Translations under genes and position numbers: made by a program
Part shown: piece after piece, positions 34,688 to 43,652 of the stretch
How the letters are laid out: every line of letters starts with the position of its first letter
How positions within the stretch are numbered: the stretch's first letter is position 1
DNA from: DATJGR01 sp963812255
GTDB taxonomy: Bacteria; Pseudomonadota; Gammaproteobacteria; Pseudomonadales; Azotimanducaceae
DNA length: 64,000 bases
Assembly: GCA_963812255.1 (NCBI GenBank)
Contig: CAWEUM010000005.1
Span: 2,046,001 to 2,110,000, forward strand
Direction of reading: 5' to 3'
The notes under the pieces: generated by a model
What the model saw: the letters and a program-made list of their open reading frames with translations, nothing else
What the model was told of the DNA's origin: nothing
Database searches by the model: none

Positions 34688-35325
34688 CAGAGGCCGAAGA
34701 ACTAAGCTCGGGCGCGGCGGCGCTGGGCGTCGAGTTGTGCGAGAAGCAGGTCGCCGCTTTGTTGCAGTTTGCGGCTCTGTTGCGCCGTTGGAATCGTGCG
34801 TTCAATTTGGTGTCGCGTCGCGACGCCACGCGGCTTATCGAGCGACACCTGCTCGATGCGTTGTCGCTCACTCCGATGCTGCACGGCGAGCGTGTGTTGG
34901 ATCTCGGCACGGGCGCTGGGTTGCCCGGCGTCCCGCTTGCAATTGCATGCCCCGACCTAGTGTTCACGCTGTTGGATCGCAGCGAACGACGCATCCGATT
35001 CGTTCGCCAAACGATCATCGAACTCAGCCTGCGAAACGTTATGCCTGTAGCGTTGGATTATGCCGATTTCCGCCCCGACACCTTGTTTGATACCTTGATA
35101 TCCCGGGCGGTTGCCAAGCCGACGGCGCTTTGGAGCGTTGCTTCGAATCTGCTCGCCGACGATGGGATCGCTCTCTTTCAGATCGGCATTCACGAGCGCG
35201 ATGCTGTTGATTTCGACTCGGGCGTGCAGACGGTGCTGTTTCGTGTTCCAGGCTTCCCGGAGCCACGCCATGTCTTGCAAGTGAGCCGGCGCGAAAACCA
35301 CCAACATGGCGCGACAGGACGCTGA
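34684..35325 (+). CDS. rsmG: 16S rRNA (guanine-527-N7)-methyltransferase
   Basis: Methylates G527 of 16S rRNA (GidB). 213 residues with FNLVSRRD, the SAM-binding VLDLGTGAGLPGVPLAIACP, DRSERRIRFVRQ and the ISRAVAKP region. GTG 34684 overlaps the mnmG stop as GTGA. In many bacteria loss of this gene gives low-level streptomycin resistance. The mnmG-rsmG-parA-parB order is standard near the origin. Confidence 0.96.
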   Translation: MTEAEELSSGAAALGVELCEKQVAALLQFAALLRRWNRAFNLVSRRDATRLIERHLLDALSLTPMLHGERVLDLGTGAGLPGVPLAIACPDLVFTLLDRSERRIRFVRQTIIELSLRNVMPVALDYADFRPDTLFDTLISRAVAKPTALWSVASNLLADDGIALFQIGIHERDAVDFDSGVQTVLFRVPGFPEPRHVLQVSRRENHQHGATGR

Positions 35326-35328
35326 TCG

Positions 35329-36108
35329 ATGACCCGGATCATTGCCGTAGCGAACCAGAAGGGCGGCGTTGGTAAAACCACGACGAGCGTGAATCTGGCG
35401 GCATCGCTAGCACTGTCGGGCAGTCGAGTGCTGCTCGTCGACCTGGATCCGCAAGGTAACGCGACGATGGGTTGCGGCATCGAGAAGGGTGCGCTCGAAC
35501 GTAGCGTCTACGACTGGCTAATGGCGCGCGCACCACTTGCAGACTTGGTCCAACGTTGTCCGACGGGCTTCGAGCTGGCCCCTTCGAACATCGACCTGAC
35601 GGCGGCCGAGGTCGAGCTTCTGCAGGTCGATCAGCGCGAGCAGAGACTCAAGAGCGTGTTGAGCGAGGTCGACGGCCGCTACCACTTCGTGATTATCGAC
35701 TGCCCTCCGTCGCTGAACATGTTGACACTGAATGCGCTCGTCGCGAGCCACAGCGTGTTGATTCCCATGCAGTGTGAGTATTACGCGCTGGAGGGACTAT
35801 CGGCACTGCTCGATACCATCGAAGGCGTCAAACAGAGAGCCAATCCCGCGCTACGCATAGAGGGCATTCTGCGCACCATGTATGATCCGCGCAGCAGCCT
35901 GACGCGAGATGTGTCACGACAGCTGTTGAAGTTTTTTGGAGAGAAGGTGTTCCGAACTGTCATTCCTCGGAACATCCGACTCGCCGAAGCGCCGAGTCAT
36001 GGGTTGCCCGTCGTTCTCTACGATCGTCAATCCCGCGGCGCGGTTGCCTACATGGCGCTCGCGGGCGAGTTGAAGCGCAACAGCATCGGCGGGGAGGGCA
36101 TGGCGTGA
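35329..36108 (+). CDS. parA: Chromosome partitioning ATPase ParA (Soj)
   Basis: Deviant Walker-type ATPase that moves origin-proximal parS-ParB complexes. 259 residues: NQKGGVGKTTTSVNLAASL (deviant Walker A with the signature Lys), VDLDPQGNATMG, IIDCPPSLNMLTLNAL (Walker B) and LRTMYDPRSSLTRDV. It starts three bases after rsmG and overlaps parB. The short form without an N-terminal helix-turn-helix is that of chromosomal Soj proteins. Its targets are probably the parS sites in recF. Confidence 0.97.
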   Translation: MTRIIAVANQKGGVGKTTTSVNLAASLALSGSRVLLVDLDPQGNATMGCGIEKGALERSVYDWLMARAPLADLVQRCPTGFELAPSNIDLTAAEVELLQVDQREQRLKSVLSEVDGRYHFVIIDCPPSLNMLTLNALVASHSVLIPMQCEYYALEGLSALLDTIEGVKQRANPALRIEGILRTMYDPRSSLTRDVSRQLLKFFGEKVFRTVIPRNIRLAEAPSHGLPVVLYDRQSRGAVAYMALAGELKRNSIGGEGMA

Positions 36109-36980
36109 TGAAGAAACGGGGGCTCGGACGCGGTCTCGATGCCCTGCTCGGCTCCAGCGAACCGGCCTCCAATGAGATAGCCGAGTCCGACGCGGGTGCC
36201 ACGAATCTCGCCGAGGTAGCCGTCGATCAGGTTCACCCTGGCCAATACCAGCCGCGCCGCACCATCCGCGACGAAGGCATCGCCGAGCTCGCGGCGTCGA
36301 TCAAGGCGCAGGGTGTCATGCAACCGATCGTGTTGCGCCATCGCGCAATGGGCGGGTATGAGATCATTGCTGGAGAGCGTCGCTGGCGTGCATCGCAACT
36401 CGCCGGCCTGGAGCGAATCCCGGCCGTCATCAAGGACGTGAGCGACGAGCGTGCCGTCGCGATGGCGCTGATTGAAAACATTCAGCGCGAAGATCTGAAT
36501 CCGCTCGAACAGGCGCTGGCTTTGCAACGGCTATCGGAAGAATTCCATCTCACGCAGCAACAGGCAGCCGATGCAGTGGGGAAATCGCGCGTCGCGGTGA
36601 CCAATCTCCTGCGCTTGCTGAATTTGGCACCACCAGTGCGTGAAATGCTGTCGGAGGGCGAACTCGAAATGGGGCACGCACGCGCGTTGCTGTCGCTGGC
36701 GCCACTCGAGCAGGAGCAGGCGGCTCGCCAAGTTGTTGCGAAAGGTCTTTCGGTTCGGCAGACGGAGGCATTGGTCCGGCAACGGACTCGCCCCGCCCCG
36801 TTGACGCCCTTCGCCGCGGTCCGTCGCAAGGATCCGGACACGGAGCGTCTGGAAGTGGAGCTATCGGAGCGAATTGGTGCTCCGGTATCGATCAACTTCG
36901 ACGGTAAGAGTACGGGTAGCCTGGTGATCCGATACTCGACGGTCGATGAACTCGAAGGAATTCTCACGCACCTGCGTTGA
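36105..36980 (+). CDS. parB: Chromosome partitioning protein ParB (Spo0J)
   Basis: CTP-dependent clamp that loads at parS and spreads. About 291 residues: N-terminal ParA-interacting segment (KKRGLGRGLDALLG), the CTP-binding domain with GERRWRASQLAG and ALIENIQREDLNPLEQA, a helix-turn-helix (LTQQQAADAVGKSRVAVTNL) that reads parS, and a C-terminal dimerisation domain. GTG 36105 or ATG 36108; GGGGAGG is nearer the usual distance for the ATG. Coupled to parA by overlap. parS-like sites occur at 24132 and 24771. Confidence 0.97.
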   Translation: MMKKRGLGRGLDALLGSSEPASNEIAESDAGATNLAEVAVDQVHPGQYQPRRTIRDEGIAELAASIKAQGVMQPIVLRHRAMGGYEIIAGERRWRASQLAGLERIPAVIKDVSDERAVAMALIENIQREDLNPLEQALALQRLSEEFHLTQQQAADAVGKSRVAVTNLLRLLNLAPPVREMLSEGELEMGHARALLSLAPLEQEQAARQVVAKGLSVRQTEALVRQRTRPAPLTPFAAVRRKDPDTERLEVELSERIGAPVSINFDGKSTGSLVIRYSTVDELEGILTHLR

Positions 36981-37030
36981 TGGACGGGTGTTGGTAGAAC
37001 GCTACGTTGATGTACGTATCAGCCGATTTA

Positions 37031-37059
37031 TTGCACGGCAGCATGACCATCTCTATACT
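37031..37059 (+). promoter_or_regulatory. Sigma-70 promoter of the atp operon
   Basis: TTGCAC (37031-37036) and TATACT (37054-37059) separated by exactly 17 bases: four of six and five of six matches to consensus. The predicted start, near 37066, leaves about 95 bases before the preferred atpI start and would place ATG 37075 almost at the transcript end. Nothing else is apparent in the 181 bases after parB. Confidence 0.8.
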
Positions 37060-37161
37060 ACGCGCGCCTTGCGTATGGGGGCTCGAGTGGATCGCGCGAA
37101 TGCCCCGATCAGAACAAGAATTTCAGACCTAGGGGTACGAATCAGGACCGGAGAACGCAGC

Positions 37162-37518
37162 GTGCCGCTGGTGTTTCGGATCCTGGCGATGCAGGGCGCT
37201 GTTGCCGCAATGCTCACGACGATGTTCCTGACGGTCGGCCGCTCGGACGCGGTGTCTGCGCTGTTGGGTGCGGTCGTCGTGATCGTACCGAGCCTTTGGT
37301 TCGCTTGGCGGGTGACAACGATCAACGCCCCAGTGGGGCAGGAGTTGGACGCCGCGCGACGATTGCTTGGCGGCGGCATCGCCAAAGTGATCGCGACGTT
37401 CGGACTGCTGGTCGCCGCATTTGCTTGGGCACACCCCGAACCGGTGGCGTTTTTCGTCACGATGTTCGGCGTGCAGATGGCGCACATGCTGGCGCCATTG
37501 TCGGGTTCAGACACATAG
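37162..37518 (+). CDS. atpI: ATP synthase protein I (AtpI)
   Basis: Small membrane protein that helps assembly of the c-ring. From GTG 37162 it has 118 residues and four hydrophobic segments: LVFRILAMQGAVAAMLTTMFL, VSALLGAVVVIVPSLWFAW, IAKVIATFGLLVAAFAWA and VAFFVTMFGVQMAHMLAPL. The GTG has GGAG upstream; ATG 37075 (147 residues) has no ribosome site and lies too close to the predicted transcription start. Sequence conservation in this family is low, so the call rests on position before atpB, size and topology. Confidence 0.82.
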   Translation: MPLVFRILAMQGAVAAMLTTMFLTVGRSDAVSALLGAVVVIVPSLWFAWRVTTINAPVGQELDAARRLLGGGIAKVIATFGLLVAAFAWAHPEPVAFFVTMFGVQMAHMLAPLSGSDT

Positions 37519-37582
37519 CGACCCTTGGAGAAGGGGTCGTCGTACAAGAGCGGTTTGCTTTGACGCTGTGAAGGAACGTTGG

Positions 37583-38419
37583 ATGGCCGAGACCACTGGC
37601 GAATACATTGAGCATCACCTGACGAACTTGACCTATGGCCATCTGCCGGACGGTAGTTGGGGGTTTGCACACAGCACCGAGCAAGCGACGTCGATGGGGT
37701 TCTGGTCCATCAATGTCGACTCGATGGGATGGGCGATTGTGCTCGGGTTGGCGTTCACGCTGATATTCGGTCGCGCCGCGCGGCACGCGACAGCGGGCGT
37801 GCCGGGCGGTCTGCAGAATGGTGTCGAAATGATTATCGAGTTCATCGAAGACATCGTCGGCAGCATTTTCTATCACAAGAATGATCTGGTTGCGCCGATG
37901 GCACTTACGATCTTCGTCTGGGTTTTCATGATGAACCTGATGGACCTGTTGCCGGTGGATTGGCTGCCACAGGTCGCCGGTTTTGTTGGTATCGAGCACA
38001 TGCGGGTCGTGCCGACGGCCGATCCGAACGTCACGCTTGGTATGGCGCTGACGGTGTTTGTGCTCGTGCTGTACTACAGCATTCGGCGCAAGGGCCTGGG
38101 CGGGTTCCTCGGGGAGTTAGCGTTTCATCCTCTACCGAACAAAATCTTTGCGCCATTCAATCTGTTCCTCGAGGTCGTCAACTTGCTCGCCAAGCCGCTT
38201 TCGCTGGGCTTGCGTCTGTTCGGCAACATGTACGCAGGGGAGATGATCTTCATCCTGATTGCGTTGATGTTCTCGAGTTGGTGGACCTTGCTGGGCGTCT
38301 GGATGCAGTTGGGTTGGGCACTGTTCCACGTTCTGATCATCACGCTACAGGCGTTCATTTTCTCGGTTTTGACAGTCGTGTATTTGGCGCAGGCCCACGA
38401 CGTCGAAGAAGATCACTAA
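37583..38419 (+). CDS. atpB: ATP synthase F0 subunit a
   Basis: Proton half-channel subunit of F0. 278 residues, five to six membrane helices. The functional helix LAKPLSLGLRLFGNMYAGEMI contains the essential Arg, and the last helix (ALFHVLIITLQAFIFSVLTVVYL) carries the channel Gln. The segment NLMDLLPVDWLP is typical of gammaproteobacterial subunit a. ATG 37583 follows AAGGA and opens the conserved start (EYIEHHLTNLTYG); the frame extends upstream into atpI but without similarity. Confidence 0.97.
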   Translation: MAETTGEYIEHHLTNLTYGHLPDGSWGFAHSTEQATSMGFWSINVDSMGWAIVLGLAFTLIFGRAARHATAGVPGGLQNGVEMIIEFIEDIVGSIFYHKNDLVAPMALTIFVWVFMMNLMDLLPVDWLPQVAGFVGIEHMRVVPTADPNVTLGMALTVFVLVLYYSIRRKGLGGFLGELAFHPLPNKIFAPFNLFLEVVNLLAKPLSLGLRLFGNMYAGEMIFILIALMFSSWWTLLGVWMQLGWALFHVLIITLQAFIFSVLTVVYLAQAHDVEEDH

Positions 38420-38438
38420 ACAAGACTTAGGAGCAATC

Positions 38439-38693
38439 ATGGAACTCGCAGTTTTCTTGTATGTGGCAGGCGCCCTGATGATGGGCCTCGGTGCCATCGG
38501 CGCAGCCATTGGCGTGGGCGTGCTCGGCGGCAAATTCCTCGAGGGTGTTGCGCGTCAGCCCGAGTTGCTGCCGATGCTACGGACGCAGTTGTTCATCGTG
38601 CTGGCGTTGGTCGACGCAGTCCCGATGATCGCCGTCGGCATTGCGCTGTTCGTACTCTTTGCGGTGGCGCCTGGCGCCGTCGCCGGCGGCTGA
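38439..38693 (+). CDS. atpE: ATP synthase F0 subunit c
   Basis: Rotor-ring proteolipid of 84 residues, two helices. The first is glycine-rich (GALMMGLGAIGAAIGVGVLGG), the loop has ARQPE, and the second carries the proton-binding Asp in ALVDAVPMIAVG, as in E. coli. No sodium-type ligand set (Gln/Glu plus Ser/Thr) is visible, so a proton-driven enzyme is expected. Confidence 0.98.
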   Translation: MELAVFLYVAGALMMGLGAIGAAIGVGVLGGKFLEGVARQPELLPMLRTQLFIVLALVDAVPMIAVGIALFVLFAVAPGAVAGG

Positions 38694-38731
38694 TGACGCC
38701 GCGTCGAAGATAGTCAACGGAGACCGCACCC

Positions 38732-39202
38732 GTGAACATGACCGCAACACTCCTAGCGCAGTCGGTGACGTTCCTCGTCTTCGTCTGGGTTTGCCATCGA
38801 TACCTCTGGCCGCCGATGATCGCCGCGATGCGAGAGCGGCAGAAGACCATCGCGGATGGTCTGGCTGCATCCGAGCGTGCCGCGAAGGATCTCGCGCTGG
38901 CAAAAGAAGGCGCCGCCGAGCATCTGCGCCAGGCGAAAGAAGAGGCTCGGCAGATCATCGAACAGGCTCGTGGGCGCGCGGTCATCATGATCGAAGAGGC
39001 CAAGAACGATGCGCGCGCCGAGGGTGAACGCCAGAGGGACGCGGCTCGCGCCGAGATCGATCAGGATGTGAACCGCGCAAAAGAGAAGCTGCGCGGCCAA
39101 GTCGCTGCGTTGGCATTGGCGGGTGCGGAGAAAATTCTGCAGGCGTCGATCGATCGATCGCGGCACGCGGAATTGCTCAACAAGCTGTCCGCTGAGCTCT
39201 GA
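38732..39202 (+). CDS. atpF: ATP synthase F0 subunit b
   Basis: Peripheral stalk subunit, 156 residues: one N-terminal membrane helix (ATLLAQSVTFLVFVWVCHRY) followed by WPPMIAAMRERQKTI and a long charged, Ala-rich helix forming the right-handed coiled coil of the b dimer, then a delta-binding C-terminus (LAGAEKILQ). GTG 38732 fits the E. coli start (MNLNAT); ATG 38738 would shorten it by two residues. Confidence 0.97.
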   Translation: MNMTATLLAQSVTFLVFVWVCHRYLWPPMIAAMRERQKTIADGLAASERAAKDLALAKEGAAEHLRQAKEEARQIIEQARGRAVIMIEEAKNDARAEGERQRDAARAEIDQDVNRAKEKLRGQVAALALAGAEKILQASIDRSRHAELLNKLSAEL

Positions 39203-39211
39203 TCCAACGCC

Positions 39212-39751
39212 ATGGCTGAACTCGCGACGATCGCACGCCCGTACGCCAATGCAGTGTTCGAGCTAGCCAAACGCAGCCGCACGCTCGATAGGTGGTCTGA
39301 CCAACTGGGGCTGGCGGCGCTGGTGTGCGCCGACGCTTCGGTCAATGAGATCATCGAGTCGCCGGCAGCAACGAGTCTCGAAAAGGCGGACACGCTCGCG
39401 CGTGTCTGCGGCGACGAGCTCAGCGAGGAAGGCAGACAGCTGCTGCGCGTACTGGCGCACAACGACCGCTTGGATGCGCTGGGCGAAATCAGCGCTCAAT
39501 ACGAAGCATTGCGCGCACAGGAAGAGGCATCGCTCGACGTGGAAGTCGTCAGCGCATATCCGCTGGACGACGCAGAGCAGAAACGCCTGGTCGAGGCCTT
39601 GACGCGCCGCTTCAAGAAGGACATTCAAGTGACGAGCCGCGTCGAAGAGTCGCTTCTGGGTGGCGCCATCATTCGTGCCGGTGACACCGTCATCGACGGG
39701 TCGGTCAGAGGCAAACTGAACAAACTATCGGAATCGATACAGCGGACCTGA
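39212..39751 (+). CDS. atpH: ATP synthase F1 subunit delta
   Basis: Joins the F1 head to the b stalk. 179 residues with the family N-terminus TIARPYANAVFELAKRS, a middle VLAHNDRLDALGEISAQYEAL and a C-terminal GGAIIRAGDTVIDGSVRGKLNKL, which is the signature segment. ATG 39212 lies nine bases after atpF. The 53 bases before atpA show no distinct structure. Confidence 0.97.
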   Translation: MAELATIARPYANAVFELAKRSRTLDRWSDQLGLAALVCADASVNEIIESPAATSLEKADTLARVCGDELSEEGRQLLRVLAHNDRLDALGEISAQYEALRAQEEASLDVEVVSAYPLDDAEQKRLVEALTRRFKKDIQVTSRVEESLLGGAIIRAGDTVIDGSVRGKLNKLSESIQRT

Positions 39752-39804
39752 GTCGAACGAGCCGGCGCGGCCGCCGCCAACAGAATTGAGTGTGAGGACA
39801 CGAC

Positions 39805-41349
39805 ATGCAACAACTGAATCCATCCGAGATCAGCGACATCATTCGATCACGGATCGAAGGTCTCGATCCGAAGTCGGAAGCTCAGAACGAGGGAACGATC
39901 GTCAGCGTCTCGGACGGGGTCATTCGTATCCACGGACTCGCAGAAGCGCAATACGGCGAGATGATTGAATTCCCCGGCGGCGTTTACGGTATGGCGCTCA
40001 ACCTGGAGCGCGATTCCGTTGGCGTCGTCGTGCTAGGCGATTACCTGAATCTGTCCGAAGGGATGACGGCGCGTTGCACCGGCCGCATCCTCGAAGTACC
40101 GGTGGGACGCGAGCTACTCGGACGTGTCGTCGACGCGCTTGGGAATCCGATTGACGGCAAGGGCCCGCTCGCAACCACACTGACCTCGCCAGTGGAGAAA
40201 GTCGCTCCGGGGGTCATCGCGCGGCAATCCGTTACGCAGCCAGTCCAGATCGGCTTGAAGTCGATCGACGCGATGGTGCCGATCGGCCGCGGCCAGCGTG
40301 AGCTGATCATCGGCGACCGCCAGATTGGTAAGACCGCGATTGCAATCGACGCGATCATCAACCAGAAAGACTCAGGCATCAAATGTATCTATGTGGCGAT
40401 CGGCCAAAAGATGTCGACGATCGCGAACATCGTCCGGACATTGGAAGAACACGGCGCGATGAGCAACACGATCGTAGTTGCCGCGAGTGCTTCCGATCCC
40501 GCGCCGATGCAGTACATCGCACCGTATTCGGGCTGTTCGATGGGTGAGTTCTTCCGCGACCGCGGCGAAGACGCGCTGATCATCTACGACGATTTGACGA
40601 AGCAGGCGTGGGCGTACCGCCAGATCTCGCTGCTGCTACGCCGCCCGCCGGGCCGTGAGGCGTATCCGGGCGATGTATTCTATCTGCACTCGCGTTTGCT
40701 CGAGCGTGCCTCGCGCGTGAATGCGGAGTACGTGGAGAAGTTCACCAATGGCGAAGTGAAGGGAAAAACCGGCTCGCTCACTGCGCTGCCGATCGTCGAA
40801 ACTCAGGCGGGCGACATCGCGGCGTTCGTGCCGACCAACGTCATATCGATCACCGACGGGCAGATTTTTCTCGAACTGGACATGTTCAACGCGGGGCTTC
40901 GTCCGGCGATGAGCCCGGGGACTTCCGTGTCGCGAGTCGGTGGCTCGGCGCAGGTCCCTTTCATGCGCAAGATCTCCGGCGGCATCAAACTCGCGCTTGC
41001 GCAATATCGCGAACTCGCGGCGTTCTCGCAGTTTGCGTCCGACCTCGATGAAGCGACACGCCGTCAGCTCGAACACGGTCAACGCGTAACCGAATTGACG
41101 AAGCAGAAGCAATACGCGCCGATGACGGTCGCCGAAATGGGCGTTGTGCTGTTCGCCGCGAACGAAGGATTCCTGCGCGATGTAGAGGTCAACAAAGTGC
41201 TGGCGTTCGAGGCGGCGCTGCTTTCGTACATGAAGGCCGAACACGGCGCGTTCATGGACGAGATCACGAAGACCGGCGCGTACAACGACGACATCGTGGC
41301 GACGATGCGATCAGCCATCGAGAAATTCAAAGCGACCCAGACATTCTAA
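39805..41349 (+). CDS. atpA: ATP synthase F1 subunit alpha
   Basis: Non-catalytic nucleotide-binding subunit. 514 residues, close to the usual 513. Walker A reads GDRQIGKTA (E. coli has GDRQTGKT); ALIIYDDLTKQAWAYRQISLLLRRPPGREAYPGD is split here as ALIIYDDLTKQ and RRPPGREAYPGD, and the ATP synthase alpha/beta signature PAMSPGTSVSRVG is present. N-terminal beta-barrel and C-terminal helical bundle are complete. Confidence 0.98.
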   Translation: MQQLNPSEISDIIRSRIEGLDPKSEAQNEGTIVSVSDGVIRIHGLAEAQYGEMIEFPGGVYGMALNLERDSVGVVVLGDYLNLSEGMTARCTGRILEVPVGRELLGRVVDALGNPIDGKGPLATTLTSPVEKVAPGVIARQSVTQPVQIGLKSIDAMVPIGRGQRELIIGDRQIGKTAIAIDAIINQKDSGIKCIYVAIGQKMSTIANIVRTLEEHGAMSNTIVVAASASDPAPMQYIAPYSGCSMGEFFRDRGEDALIIYDDLTKQAWAYRQISLLLRRPPGREAYPGDVFYLHSRLLERASRVNAEYVEKFTNGEVKGKTGSLTALPIVETQAGDIAAFVPTNVISITDGQIFLELDMFNAGLRPAMSPGTSVSRVGGSAQVPFMRKISGGIKLALAQYRELAAFSQFASDLDEATRRQLEHGQRVTELTKQKQYAPMTVAEMGVVLFAANEGFLRDVEVNKVLAFEAALLSYMKAEHGAFMDEITKTGAYNDDIVATMRSAIEKFKATQTF

Positions 41350-41362
41350 GAGGATCGCATCG

Positions 41363-42223
41363 ATGGCCGCCGGCAAAGAAGTCCGCAAGAAGATCAATAG
41401 CGTCAAGAGCACGCAGAAGATCACCAAAGCCATGGAAATGGTTGCAGCCAGCAAAATGCGCCGTACGCAGGAGAAGATGCGCGAAGGCCGACCGTACGCG
41501 GAGAAAATCCGCAACGTGATCGGCCATCTCGCGAACTCGAATCCGGAGTACCGCCACGTCTTCATGACCGAACGCGAAGTCAGCCGCGTGGGTTACATCG
41601 TGGTTTCGACGGACAAGGGGCTGTGTGGTGGCCTCAACGTGAACTTGTTCCGCGCGCTGGTCAAAGAGTTGCAGGAGTGGAAGACGCGCGGCGTTGGCCA
41701 CGAGTTTGCGCTGGTTGGAAACAAGGCGGCGTCGTTCTTCCGTTCCTATGGTGGAACCGTCAACGCTGCGCTGAACAACATCGGTGAACAGCCGACGGTG
41801 GAGTCGCTGGTTGGTGGAATCCGTGTGATGCTCGATGCGTACACGGAAGGCCGGATCGACAAGTTGTTCATCGCCACGAATTCGTTCGTCAACACGATGT
41901 CCCAGAGACCGAAGGTGCAGCAGCTGCTGCCGCTGGAACCAGCGAGCGCGGACGAATTGAAACATAGGTGGGATTATCTGTACGAGCCCGATGCGAAGGA
42001 TCTGATCGAAGGTCTCGTCACCCGGTTTATCGAATCGCAGGTGTACCAGTCTGTTGTCGAGAACCAGGCCTGCGAGCAGGCCGCGAAGATGATCGCGATG
42101 AAGAATGCGACCGAAAACGCGGAGCAGCTGATCGATGATCTGACGCTGTTGTACAACAACGTCCGACAGGCGGCGATCACCCAGGAAATCTCGGAAATCG
42201 TCGGCGGCGCAGCAGCCGTTTGA
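41363..42223 (+). CDS. atpG: ATP synthase F1 subunit gamma
   Basis: Central rotor shaft, 286 residues. N-terminal helix RKKINSVKSTQKITKAMEMV followed by SKMRR, the STDKGLCGGLNVNLF motif, and the C-terminal helix with SRMIAMK-like CEQAAKMIAMKNATENAEQL and YNNVRQAAITQEISEIVGGA. ATG 41363 is 13 bases after atpA. Confidence 0.98.
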   Translation: MAAGKEVRKKINSVKSTQKITKAMEMVAASKMRRTQEKMREGRPYAEKIRNVIGHLANSNPEYRHVFMTEREVSRVGYIVVSTDKGLCGGLNVNLFRALVKELQEWKTRGVGHEFALVGNKAASFFRSYGGTVNAALNNIGEQPTVESLVGGIRVMLDAYTEGRIDKLFIATNSFVNTMSQRPKVQQLLPLEPASADELKHRWDYLYEPDAKDLIEGLVTRFIESQVYQSVVENQACEQAAKMIAMKNATENAEQLIDDLTLLYNNVRQAAITQEISEIVGGAAAV

Positions 42224-42260
42224 CGCCCGGCGGACAAGCTTGAGGAAGGTGGAGAAAGGT

Positions 42261-43649
42261 ATGAGTAGCGGACGAATCGTTCAAGTGATCGGCGCCGTCG
42301 TCGACGTGGAGTTTCCGCGCGAAGACGTGCCCAACATTTACGACGCGCTGAGAGTCACCGGAAAAGGCCTGACCCTCGAAGTGCAGCAACAGCTGGGCGA
42401 TGGCATCGTGCGTTCGATCGCGATGGGACCCTCGGACGGATTATCCCGGGGGCTCGAAGTGGCAAACGAAGGTCATCCGATCACCATTCCGGTAGGCGAA
42501 GAAACGCTCGGTCGGATCATGGACGTGCTCGGTGATCCAATCGACGAGTTGGGACCTGTCAATGCGAAGGAGCGGATGTCGATCCATCGCAAGGCGCCGA
42601 AATACGAGGACCAGAAGGGCGGCAACGAAATTCTCGAGACCGGCATCAAGGTCATCGACCTGATTTGTCCCTTCGCCCGCGGCGGCAAGGTCGGATTGTT
42701 CGGTGGAGCCGGCGTCGGCAAGACGGTGACGATGCTGGAGTTGATCCGAAACATCGCGACCGAGCACTCCGGTCTGTCGGTATTTGCCGGCGTCGGCGAG
42801 CGCACCCGTGAGGGCAACGACTTCTATCACGAAATGCAGGACTCCAAGGTCCTCGACAAGATTTCGCTGGTGTTCGGGCAGATGAACGAACCGCCTGGCA
42901 ACCGTTTGCGCGTTGCCCTGACCGGACTGACGTTGGCGGAAAAGTTCCGCGACGACGGTCGTGATGTATTGCTGTTCATCGACAACATCTACCGTTACAC
43001 GCTCGCCGGCACCGAGGTATCTGCTTTGCTGGGACGCATGCCGTCGGCGGTGGGCTATCAGCCGACCCTTGCCGAAGAGATGGGCTTGCTGCAGGAGCGC
43101 ATCACGACGACCAAGACTGGCTCGATCACGTCTGTGCAGGCGGTCTACGTGCCCGCAGACGACTTGACCGACCCATCGCCGGCCACGACGTTCGCGCACC
43201 TCGACTCGACGGTTACGCTGTCCCGCGCAATCACCGACCTCGGCATCTATCCGGCGGTGGATCCGCTCGACTCGTCGAGTCGCCAGCTCGATCCCCTTAT
43301 CGTTGGCGATGAGCACTATCGCGTCGCGCGTGCGGTGCAACAGGTGTTGCAGCGTTACAAGGAACTCAAGGACATCATCGCCATTCTAGGAATGGACGAG
43401 TTGTCGGAGGACGACAAAAAGCTGGTCTACCGTGCGCGGAAAGTGCAGCAGTTCTTCTCCCAGTCGTTCTTCGTTGCCGAAGCGTTCACCGGAAACCCGG
43501 GCGTGTACGTCTCGCGCGAAGACACCGTGCGCAGCTTCAAGGCGATTCTCGACGGCGAATACGATCATCTGCCGGAACAGGCATTTTACATGGTCGGTAC
43601 TATCGAGGACGCTGTTGCAAAGGCCCAGAAGCTGGAAGCGAAGGGCTAA
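42261..43649 (+). CDS. atpD: ATP synthase F1 subunit beta
   Basis: Catalytic subunit making ATP, 462 residues. Walker A GLFGGAGVGKTVTMLELI, the catalytic-Glu segment GVGERTREGNDFYHEM, Walker B DVLLFIDNIYRYTLAG, PSAVGYQPTLAEEMG and the C-terminal signature region AVDPLDSSSRQLDP. ATG 42261 follows GGAGAAAGGT; the frame is open seven codons further up, but without a family match. Confidence 0.98.
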   Translation: MSSGRIVQVIGAVVDVEFPREDVPNIYDALRVTGKGLTLEVQQQLGDGIVRSIAMGPSDGLSRGLEVANEGHPITIPVGEETLGRIMDVLGDPIDELGPVNAKERMSIHRKAPKYEDQKGGNEILETGIKVIDLICPFARGGKVGLFGGAGVGKTVTMLELIRNIATEHSGLSVFAGVGERTREGNDFYHEMQDSKVLDKISLVFGQMNEPPGNRLRVALTGLTLAEKFRDDGRDVLLFIDNIYRYTLAGTEVSALLGRMPSAVGYQPTLAEEMGLLQERITTTKTGSITSVQAVYVPADDLTDPSPATTFAHLDSTVTLSRAITDLGIYPAVDPLDSSSRQLDPLIVGDEHYRVARAVQQVLQRYKELKDIIAILGMDELSEDDKKLVYRARKVQQFFSQSFFVAEAFTGNPGVYVSREDTVRSFKAILDGEYDHLPEQAFYMVGTIEDAVAKAQKLEAKG

Positions 43650-43652
43650 GTT

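Noticed and set aside
38322..38331. parS half-site TGTTCCACGT in atpB
   Set aside because: The right half does not match (TCTGAT instead of GGAACA), so it is not a parS site.
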